NCBI RefSeq assembly: GCF_037975245.1
Contig: NC_092575.1
Coordinates: 13,683,001 to 13,747,000 of the forward strand
Reading direction: 5' to 3'
DNA from: Apostichopus japonicus
Lineage: Eukaryota > Echinodermata > Holothuroidea > Aspidochirotida > Stichopodidae
Length of the DNA stretch: 64,000 bases
Below are positions 49,547 through 61,100 of the stretch, one piece after another; position 1 is the first letter of the stretch; each line of letters opens with the position of its first letter. Below the pieces are notes generated by a model. That model was not told the DNA's origin. It did not search any database and was given only the letters and a program-made list of their open reading frames with translations. The position numbers and the translations under genes are program-made.

Positions 49547-49611
49547 TAGCCTTTGAAGAAGATCCTGCTAGGATCGAAACGTCAAGCCAACTTACTTTTA
49601 CACATTCTTAC
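49547..49611 (+). repeat. Structured repeat tail, copy 1
   Basis: The block TTTGAAGAAGATCCTGCT, AGGATC, GAAACGTCAAGCC folds as a hairpin: inner stem GATCCT/AGGATC with loop GCT and outer TTGA/TCAA. A near-identical block occurs at 62685-62753. Similar 'GAAGAAGATCC...GATCGAAACGTC' blocks are widespread in animal genomes as parts of retroelement ends, but the parent element is not visible here. Confidence 0.55.
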
Positions 49612-50069
49612 TTTCTTATTATGTTATAATGTTTTTGTAGATTTATTCTTGACATGTGATACATTTGGCTGTCAATGACCTCTGTAGTAATAAGTCGCAT
49701 CATAGAGAAACTTGTTCCCTTTTTTAAGCAAAATATCCTGTTTCCCATTTGGATAAATGATTTAACTGTTTTAAAGGAAAATACAGATTTTTAGCTTAGT
49801 TGCAATGGTGACATCATTCACTCTGCTGTTGCCAAATGAATTCACAAAATATCACCAAAATTGAGAACACAAAATTATATATTTGCTATACAAAGTGCTA
49901 TGAGGGTGTGATTTTGACCTGAAGATGCAGGAAATTTCCAGCCTTTTTCTTTTAAGACATCGGTTTCAGCTACCGAAATATCGCGTTAACAGTCGTTCGT
50001 CTCATGATTGTTGTGACGTCACTCACAATCACTAACTGTAGGACCACACGCAGACATGTGGATGGTATA
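49612..50069. other. Spacer
   Basis: No gene or repeat recognised. Confidence 0.4.
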
Positions 50070-50330
50070 TTCCATTTGTGGCCTTTTATTTTCGCTTTAT
50101 TCACTCTATAGTCCCTTTATACACTTTAGGCACTTGATAGTCCCTTACCACTTTATATAGTATCTTCAATCACTTTACAGTCCATTCGTTCATTTGAGTT
50201 ACTTTTATAGTCTCTTTATTCACTTTATATTCATTTTATTTACTTTATACTAATTTTTAATCACTTATAGTCCTTTTAATCACTTTAGTCATTTGCAATC
50301 CCTTTAGTCTTTTAACAGTCGCTTCCTTCC
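50070..50330. repeat. Degenerate tandem repeat of 'cactttatagtc' words
   Basis: About 260 bp made of variants of ctttatagtccctttattcac at 15-25-bp spacing; a decayed minisatellite. Confidence 0.7.
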
Positions 50331-51213
50331 CTTTGAATTCGCCACTGTATAGTCAGTCCATGTAATCAACGATGAGGCGGACGAGTTGGCTTAAACCATC
50401 TGAGAAACGTTTTTGACTTTATCGTTCTCCGGGAGCGCCTACTCGATACTCTTGTAATATTCCTGCATGTTGTCAGTTCCGCCCGGCCTTTTTCAAAGTG
50501 TCTATCTGTTGCCCATATATTGGCAACAAAGACATTTGCCAGAAAGATTAAAATTGGACAGCTATGGTAAAATGTGACATTTTACTACCTCGTTGGGAGA
50601 TTTAATCACCTGATTTAATCTTACGCGACCGTTAGAGAATAATCTACCAGTACTAATCCTCTTGGATTTGTGTTCGTGTCCGGGAAAATTTGGGAATTTG
50701 GTGTAGATGCATATGCGAGGTTAGGTATACAGTACCTTATACTCGTGCTCATGCTATAAGGGGACTCTCGTACTCATGTTTTTGTACTCGAAACAACATG
50801 TCTGTGTAATATTAATGACATACAAAGCGAAATTATGTCATAATTACGCTCAAGCAGTGAGTAACCACACATCTTCAAAACACACTTTAGCCACATGTAA
50901 TATTTAAATTGTCGTCTTGAACAATCTTCGTTTCTGGAAATAATGTGTTGGATCATCTTCAAGGGAAAAAAAACGTCTTTACAGCCATTTGGCATGCCAA
51001 AGCTTCGAGGTGATTCTTATGAATATTTAGTGAACATTATTGTCTGATCTCTGTACAATAGTGTTTGCATATTATAAATTATTTTCCAGTCAATTAAGCC
51101 AATGTGGATGATAGTATTGATGCAGAAATGGTCACTTGAATAAACGTCTGGAATGCCGCGGACAATTGGATGGATCATCTCTGGAACTATTAAGACTTGT
51201 TTCAAGTCAGTTG
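50331..51213. other. Spacer and 3' UTR of the FN3 gene
   Basis: The right part is presumably minus-strand 3' untranslated sequence of the FN3 gene. No further coding evidence. Confidence 0.4.
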
Positions 51214-54200
51214 CTAGCCATGAAGGTCAATGACAGATGCGCAGACAACCAGCAAGGACATAAAAGTGACAACATGAGACGGTGAAACTGCCATTGGAGT
51301 TCCTCCTATCAACGTATCAGAGTCTGAAATTGTAGAGAAACAAAAAGGAAGAAATGTTTATACCGCCATATAATTTTATTAAAAGCCTAAATTTGCTGAT
51401 TGGCTAGTGTAGGCTACTGTCCTTGAATGTAGTTTGTAATGGCATGTATACTGCACAAACACACATAGGTCCTACGGAAAAGTCGACGGAAAGATGTAAA
51501 CAACTAGGCGGCTAAAGCAGGGAAGCATTTCCCCAAATCAGGGAATTATAAAGATGCGTATATTATGGAGCCTTTTCATTTTCAATTTCATTTTCAATTT
51601 CATTTTCAATTTATTTACTGTCATTTCAATCAATCAAACTTATCAATCAAGCATTACAAAAGAGATAAGTTTAAAACATAAAAGTGAGAACATCAATACT
51701 AACATTATATTTAATATGAGATAGGTGTTAAAAACACAAAGAGTAGAACATACAATGGGAAGAAGATAATTGAATGATTGAGGAGAGAATATTATTACAA
51801 AATTTAGCAAGAAAACTCGTGGAATAGAATTCTCCGGAGAGCAAGGAAAAAATGACCAAAACAAGGAGCGAAAAAGGATGGGGTATGAACTGACAAACAG
51901 AGAAAACAAGGGAAACCCCACTCCGCCAAAAATAAGAGGAAACAGGTACAGCCCCAATCATGGGCGGGATTACGGGGGGCAAGAGGGGGCATTTGCCCCC
52001 CCCCCCACTTTTTCCCAAACCTTAGTTCACTTTTTTTGTCGTTTTTGCAGCCAAATGTGCACAACCCTAATCGAAATTATTCCCTATCAAATAGGCCTAT
52101 ATTTGTTTCGAATCTAAGTCGAATTTGTGTTTAACATCGTAACATGTAGCATGAATAACTGAAGCTGGAGCTAGCACATGGTTCGCAGCACAGGTTACGA
52201 ATCCTGGAGCTAACACACTAGCGATTCAATTCTGCATGTGATGAATCCGCGGCATGTGCTACAGTAGCTTCAGGAATTGATTTTCAACGTTGCTGCTCTA
52301 CTGAATGCGTTGAATAACTAAATCCAGAGAAACGATTTACAAAAGCCAGAATTGCATATTGGGTATATCAATAATTAAATTCAATACACTGACACATGAC
52401 ACACCCCCCATCCCACCCCCAGTGGTCTAGCCCTTCATTAACAGTAAGTAACATTCAAGTATTTATTATGAATTTCTATGTTGCCTGATAATCTGGCAAT
52501 AGTTCAAACATAATGCTGGTACTGCCAGGTAATAATTTCATTTTCAAATCTAAGCCAGTACTATGAAATGACCCGTAAATATATTGCTCCATGTTGCACC
52601 TAGTCGCATTGTAAAATCCAAAAAGTCACCCCGCCTCGACTTCAGTGGCGACGGAACCGGTGGACTTGAGGGGCTTATCCCCCATGATAAAAGTGTGGGG
52701 GGGGGGGGTAAAGGTATGTTCAGCCCCCAATATTTGCCAAGTTCTCCAAGAAGTGGGGACCGCGGGGAGAATTTCGAAGTGGGTGCTGAACATATTCTTG
52801 ATCGGTCCAATGCACAATATATGTACTAATAATTTTAGGGGGAAAGAACTGTCTAGATGCGATTTATTGTTACCAGAGGTGTCATTTTTGCTGATCTAGG
52901 ATTTCCTTTTTGCTTAAATTTCGACGCACCGCGCCAACTGATGGTGGTGCACCGCCTAAATAGTGACGTATAAGCTTAAGTTGTACATCACCATATAAGT
53001 TCTTCTATCCGTCCTCCCTAACTTTACACACGTTCATTAATTGTTTAGATGCAATTTAAAGCCTATATGGGTGTCAATTTTACCGATCTAAGGGTACCTT
53101 TCATCGAAAATTTCGAGGCTCCTTGCCAACCGATGATGGCGCTCCGCTTAGATAGTGACGTATAACAAAAGTTGTACATCACCATCTGACCATATGTTCT
53201 ACTATCAATCCTCTTCAAATTTTTAAACGATAATTAACTATCTAGATGCAATTGCAGACATGAGATCCATATTTCAAGGATGGGTACATGCAGCTTAGAG
53301 CACTCGGGAAGTGCCGTTTCCGGCCATCTGGAGGGTTTGTAAAGCCCAAAAATTTCTTGTACGCTCCGCGCCAACCGATGGTGGCGCTCCGCTTAGATAG
53401 TCTTGCTGAGAGGTTCGCCCCCCCCCCCACTTTCACAACTCAAATCCCGCCCCTGGCCCCAATTATAAAAATGGAACATAAACGTTTGCAGTTTGATGAA
53501 TGTTTCGATGTCGTTAATATTGAGGTGTTAAGTTTAACGAAAACTTACAAATAATTGTGAGAAAGAGAGGGATAAATTCTGTGACGTAAACGACCGCCCT
53601 ATTTTTTTTTTTTAAGAAACAAGTTTCTTCAGTCTCGTATGCTAGTTGTTGGCCCACTGGTGGAATTACAGCAAGAAGAGTTAGGTAGAATGATTGTATA
53701 TATATATATGTAGAATGGAGAAATATCTTTAGCCGGTGAAATGATCTCAGTCGGTTGAGAATACCGACTCCTTCAGGAACGTTGCTGCACGCATAATCAA
53801 TGTCGTACTGCCAAGTGAACTTATTATCAATCTTGAGTTTAAAATGTGGAGTAAATATATTAAATGTTTCTACAGATACCGTAACTTGACCATTGAGGAA
53901 GAACACACGCATTAATCATTATTGATACCTTTATACGAAATATATCCAAACGAGACCCCAAAAATTGTCTAAATTTTGTTTAATATTGAACGCATTATTT
54001 TAGTCTACCATTAAGGAATCTGTCCCATCTAGTACTGACCCCCCCCCCCCCGGTCACTCACTAACTTTATCAGTGTCGACAGTTAAGTTGCATCGAGAGG
54101 CAGGTCAACCCCTGGGGACAATTATGTCACATTGCCTATTTTTCATAATTTCTCTTCAAGTAAATTGTGAAAATGAGAATACATTTTTGCTTCATCCCAC

Positions 54201-55060
54201 ATTTCTCCGGGCCCCCTAATTGACCCCACGCCTCGGGATTGTAGGCACCGACTCCTCCGCACTCTCTCCCCTCACCCATCCACTATATTAGTGTCAGCAT
54301 GGCATTGCTTACCAGGCGAGTCAAATGTGCAAGTTGATGGCGTGCTCGAAATGTCCACTGTTTGGAGAGAGTGAGAGAGAGAAAAAGGGAAAAACCAGAA
54401 TGTTAACACATTTTTTACTAATTTCTTTCGATATAATGTTCAGAAATTAATATTTGCACACACCAATAATGTACAAAAGATCGCTACTTACAGTTCGATA
54501 TACGGACTATGAGAAGTTTGTTATATGTGATCAATGGTGTAACACTGAATCCCTATAGAAGGAAATGTCTTATTTGCATATACAAGCAGATGTTTTGTTT
54601 CGACGGTAAGGGGGGGGGGGTGCCATTTTTATTCAAACTTTGAATGCAATGTACAATATGGTTTTTCCAATATCGTAAATAAACATTAACTAGCGACCAT
54701 AATTGTGAAATTAAAGTGATCGATTAACAAAGCATATTAGCAAAATACGATCGATGATCGAATGAACATCTTTACAATTATGACACCAAATCTTCCCAAA
54801 AGCAATATTTTTGGGCTGAAATTGAGGATTTTGACATAATACCATGCCGATCCAAACGCAATGGTTTAACGCCTTTTGTGTCATTGCGCTATTCTGATGA
54901 TTATGCCAAGTATGTTAAATTTACTTTACTCCCCTCTTACCTGTCACCACCTTCTGATCTACCATAACCTGCTACCTCAAATGACAGTTTTAGCACGTAC
55001 TCCACCCCCCCACCCCCCCCCCCCGCCATCCCCTCTCCCTCTAAACATATTGGGTCGGGT

Positions 55061-55133
<73 letters not shown>

Positions 55134-58100
55134 CATTTCAGATCCCTCCGCCTCCCTCAACCCTGGATGTCAGGTCGTGTCACTGCTCTGTTCTGTTCTA
55201 CCCTTTCCCACCCCATTCTCTCTAATACATCCTTACCATACCATTACCCAAAATGTCGCTGTATTAGTTAAGTATTATTATTACATTTCTATCCTGGTTC
55301 GTTGCTCTTTCCTTCCGTTCCGTATATACTGACACATATCACATCGCTTTAACAGGTTTCATTGAAACCTTTTGCCAATAAGCTGTCTTAGTATAACTTT
55401 ACCGGTCGCTCATTTGATAAAAAAGTGACATTTTTACGTCTCCAGATAACGCTGACTGGTTTTTAATTTGACGTGAGGTTTTCTACAAGCTGTTCATGAC
55501 ACTACGAGGTACGATTTATTGTCATAATAAAAACATCATGTTGGTATATTCCTTTTCATCGTCATCAATAAACATGATCAGCGTCGTCATTATAACCGCG
55601 TGCCCACCGCGTACCGTCACTCAACAATCAGCTTGTGGTGTGTATATCGACATATTCTATAACACAGCCTTGGCCATTCCAAACGTTGATCCTGAAAAAA
55701 GTGCGTTTTACGTTTGTTGCCTTCGACGAACTTTCGACTTCTCAAAGCAGGTAGACATTATGGAGTCTTTCGTGTATTGAGGCAGTTCCGATCGGAGAAG
55801 ACGAATGCATGTGGGTGTGGGGAAGAAGGTGAGTGTGGAGGGGGGGGGGTGGCTGTGACGGGTGGAGTTTGTTGGGGCGGTGTCGCTCTCACCTTCCATT
55901 GGTTTACTCTTTGCAAATAATATTGCTTTCAAACATGAAGCTGAGACTGCAGTTTATACTGTCAAGGTGGTGCTTATTGGTTTTTCTATGTTACACTTGG
56001 CCTAAACCCGACCAGTTTCGCTCTAATTCCTCGAGTTTGCTCTCGTCATGTATCATTAAAATATTGTTATCACATATTTTCCGGGGCCTCCATATTTTCC
56101 AGATACCCAGTAACTGATCCCCGTTTCCATGGGCGGTTTTCCCTGACCAAAGCCCCTCTCGCTGGACATACGGTACATCTCCAAGAGGTACTCATCAAAA
56201 ATATAATATTAATTTGATAGACGTACCACTGCATACGAACCACTGCCTACCTTCAGCAGTTTTAAAGGTGTGCTTTGCAATGTCACCTTTACCGTACGCG
56301 TACTGATTAACGGCATACTGCTCCGAGAGGTAATTAGCATATTAAACAGAGCCTATAGGATATGAATATTCATTTACAAAACAACATCACTCTACCTACC
56401 TTCAGCAGTTTTAAATGTGTGTTCTGCAATGTCACCTTTTCCGTATTGATTAACAGCATACAACTCCAAGAGGTAATTAGCGTTCGGAAATAAATCCGTC
56501 AATCTACTTGTAAAAATTCTCTCCTTTGCGTGTTTCGGAATCGTCACATTAAAACAAGGTGCGTTAGGGTTGTCGATGACACTCTTCAATTTCCCATTCA
56601 TGTATATCTGTAAAGTAAAGACAAAACAAATTACCAGGTTATGAGGGCTCGAATTAACCCGACGGGCCCGAAGGTGTCTTCGGCACTGGCTAACCTTCCC
56701 CCAATTCCATCGTCTGTCGGGGGGGGGGGGGGGATCTTTTCACATTTAACCGGGGAAATACAAACCCTTCTCTGCGTGAAGACATAATTAAAACCTAAGG
56801 TATTGCCTAAATATGCGTCAGAAGGCAAAATTGCCGTCTGAACTTTTAAACTGCCCCTTGTCGAAGACCCGCAAGCCCCTACATGCGGAGAGTCGACTTC
56901 AACGACCCACTGCTCCACAACGTCTTATTATCAAATCCTGGAGCTATCTATGTCACTTGTGCATGGGTACAAGTACTTTCGGAAGTAGTCGGAGACTATT
57001 GTGATGCCAATATGATACAAAATATTTCAACTGAATTTTCGCCAATCGTTGAAATGGCAAGTTCAGTACATTGCATAAATATTGAGAGGTAGGCTATATA
57101 TATATCTGAATAAGGGGTGACATTCAAGGGCGTAGGAACCGGGGGGCTGGGGGCGCCAGCCCCCCAGTGAAAAATGTGGAGGGGCGGAAGTATCATTCCG
57201 CCCCCCCCCCCCCCGGTTCGCAAGTCAGAAAACCCCTTTTTCATTTCTAAATGAGAAAAAAAAATCTCATTTGGGGCACCAAATTGCATCTAAGGCCAGG
57301 TGAAAATACAAAATTAAGTTTACAAAATGGAGTGGTTGTTGAAGTGTGCTATATTGCACCAAATTGCATCTGAGGCCACCTGGAAATGCAAAAAAATCCA
57401 AAGGGGAGGGGGACACCCCCTCCCCTTAAACCCCTCCCCCAGGCCGGCCATCAGTCTTCAGCCCCCCCACTCAAAAGTACCTTCCTACGCCACTGGTGAC
57501 ATTTATATCTTAAGTTTAGATTAGTAAATTGCATATACCTATAAATAGACTGTATTATATCTTTGGGCAACATCTGTCTCTCTCACCTTCCCCCAACTCA
57601 TCCCTTGGAATCAAAACTTGCTCATAAGACTGTGGCACGCCGTTTACTCTTCTTACGACTAAAATATGATATTAAGAGATTTCAGTCTAATCGAAATTGA
57701 GAATAAGTATTCAGTCTAACTAGATTGCACAAAAGGAGACATGTAAAGCATCAGGTTTGTCCTTTTCAGATATACACTTACAGACATACACATCGATCCA
57801 TTATGACATCACAACAATTGGCGTGTCAAATACGATCCAAACTTAACTTGGAGACTTTAATCTTTCAACCCCTTTTCCCGCCTTTCTTTAATAATATTCC
57901 ACCGATAACATAAAGCATTTTGAAATAAAAGAAATGTGATAATAACTCTTTCACAAAATTCTATACAATATATTTTCTCTCTGTTGTTAACGAAACAACC
58001 TCTGCACGCTAACCTTTGACCTGAATGTTGGAACATATTTGCATATGGTCGAGTAAACCGGCTACAGGACAAGGTCAATGAAAACAACCCCGTTACACCA

Positions 58101-61100
58101 GAATGAACTTAAACTGACTGATTATTAAAAGAGAAAATGGCCGACTTCGACAAAAACAAATCATGAAACTGTCAAATTTCGTGATAGATATCACTTTAAA
58201 CCAAATTAAAGTACGGTGGCCCCAAAAGGCACAAGAAATGAAGTAACGACTTGTCAAGTCGAAACTTAATGAATAAAAAGTCGCAAAATATTAGAGATAA
58301 ACAGTCTAGATTGTTAGATAAAAAGTCGCAATTACGACTAGGCAATCATATTGTTATTTCTTATATTTATTATTCGTTTGAGCCATCCCAGTATAGCCTC
58401 TGACCATTTTCTTACGGATATCATTATCAAATGATATATGGAAAAAATCCAAATTTGATGAACACATAAAAGCTGCTTTGAAATGTTGATATGTCACTAT
58501 ATACTAAGGTACATTTCCGATGACCCTGTATAACAATCATTTTGCTTCATATACGTATAATCCTGATGGACTAACCTATTTTATATATACAGTGTTTTCA
58601 TCATTTCATGTTAACCACATTTTCGGACAGTTTGGGGCATCTTGATGGGGCAATTTAGTTACTAGCTTGGAGAATATACCTCACATCCTCATTCGTTTGC
58701 TCTTAACTTGACAGTTATTAGACATGAAGGTACGTGCAGGAACGAACGACGTTGCCATGACACCGACAATTATTTCATTTTCTTATCTTCAATAAGAGCA
58801 TAACGTCGTTGTAACCCCAGGTTCAACGCTCCCTGCATCCAGGGGACATTTGTCTTAAGGGGAGAAGGGTTCTTTCGGCTGTAATAGGGTCTCTTTCCTG
58901 CACCGAGATACCCTGTTTGGCACATTATCAACATTTACCTCATGGCGTTTGAAAATCTACTCTATACTGGCGCGTTTAAAACAACAACCGGAATTGAAAT
59001 ACACAAAAGCATATATATGGTTTAATTAATGTATTTGCAATTAAAATAAGCAAAAAAGGAAAAGAAGGGAACACGTATAGTAGTTGCTAAATTACACAAT
59101 GACATCTGAAGTATATAAATCTATGGTATGACTACATAAAACGAGGTATATATCCGTGTGCTTAATTAAGTTTGGTTTCAGACAACCAATTGCCACTTTA
59201 ACAGCGTCTTTGCTGCTAACTGGAGATAAAAAGATGGAATGTAAATGATTTCCTGTTGATACTTTTCTGTGACTACAATGTGGAATATTTTTGGCCAGAT
59301 TGGGGCCAAGATTAGTGACAAAAATGCATTAAAAGCATTTGCAATTTCCTGAGGATCACTAGTAATAGAGACATCATCATCATCATCAGCATCAATGAAG
59401 ATGTTAGGGTAAATTATCGGCGAAATGCCAACATTAAAATGTTAATAACCACTAACACACCAGGTGTAAACAACTTAGTGACTAGTCCCAGGAAATGAAC
59501 TCCTACACAAGGAGGTGAAGAACAAGGGTCAGCTGTTTGCAGAAGATCTCCATGCCCTGGGAAATGCTCATCCATGCATCTGTTGGCTTATACATTAATG
59601 AGTGGTTTACTCATCTTGTTACACATGGAGGACAAAGCAATGTCATTCCAAGAATGAAGGCATATAGTCATACCCAGGTAGTTCCATATAACAACTCTCT
59701 GGTCATAACAATGCTACAAGGGCGTAGGAACCGGGGGGCTGGGGGGGGGGCGCCAGCCCCCCAGTGAAAAATGTGGAGGGGCGGAAGTATCATTCCGCCC
59801 CCCCGCTTCGCAAGTCAGAAAACCCCTTTTTCATTTCCAAATGAGAAAAAAATAATAATTTGGAGCACCAAATTGCATCTAAGGCCAGGTGAAAATACAA
59901 AATTAAGTTTACAAAATGGAGTGGGTGTTGAAGTGTGCTATATTGCACCAAATTGCATCTGAGGCTACCTGGAAATGGAAAAAATTCCAAAGGGGAGAGG
60001 GACACCCCCTTCCCTTAGACCCATAGACGTACGAGGCGGGGGCAGACTGCCCCCTTAATTTCCAGAGGACAAGAAATTCGGGCAAAAGTCCTGAAAAATT
60101 CGGGCAGCCTAAGAGGAGATTTTTTTTTACATATATATAAATATGCAGTAGCTTGCCCGGATCTTTTTCAATTTTTTGCCCGACAATTCCATGTTTACTT
60201 TATTTAGCATCATGATGCCCGAATATTTCCGTCTAACACAACCGTAAGCGCAGCTCATCTGGGCTACCACGCTTTTTGCACGATCATTTTTTTTTCTAAC
60301 TAGTCAACTGTACACCTGGACATTTCCGACATGAGTGTATATAAGAAACATTTTCTTTTTCATGGATGGTAAGGGGGTGGGGGGGGGGGGGCTACAAGCC
60401 TTGAAGTACAGATTTATCATATTCTTTGTTATATTTTATACTTTTTTGTGAGACAAATTGCAGTCTCACCTGACGCAGCGACATTATCCCGCCTACGTGT
60501 CGTTGAACAATGTATGTTTTTCTGGAGGTAGCTGAGTACTGTGTTAAAATAATAAATACGGTAACTAAAAAGGAGCTTAAAAAAATATACTGTCCTATTT
60601 TTCCCCTTCAAAGTGATGTTACCATTTTTCTTCTTCTAATTTACCAAATTCTGGGGAAGTGTAAATTTCTAAAACGTGAGGTTATAAAATAAAGAATGTT
60701 TTGATGCAACTTGCAAGGCCTCAGAAGTGCCATTTCCTGCAATCTGAGAGGCATATTTTGCCAAAAATTTTCTTGTACGCTACGTACGCGCCAACCGATG
60801 GTGGCGCTCCGCTTAGATAGTGTCATGGGAACTTTCGGGCACAAAAATTTCTGCCCCCCCAAACTGAAATGGTCCCATACGCCTATGCTAAGACCCCTCC
60901 CCAGACCGGCCATCAGTCTTCAGCCCCCCCCCCCCCACTCAAAAGTACCTTCCTACGCCACTGCAATGCTACATCGTCAATGTTTGTCCTTTTTTTTCAA
61001 TTTGTAACTATCATTACTATGGTAACATATGGTACCATACCGTTTTTCATTTGTTCACGAATCTTCAAACTAAGTTAAGAGATTATCCGTTAATTTGTGT

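Noticed and set aside
49547-49611. A true hammerhead ribozyme
   Set aside because: An extra A follows CTGAAGA and the flanks pair with each other rather than forming stems I and III, so only the core words match.
55061-55133. C-terminal (YI)n peptide in an 85-codon open frame
   Set aside because: It is only the translation of a (TA)n microsatellite.
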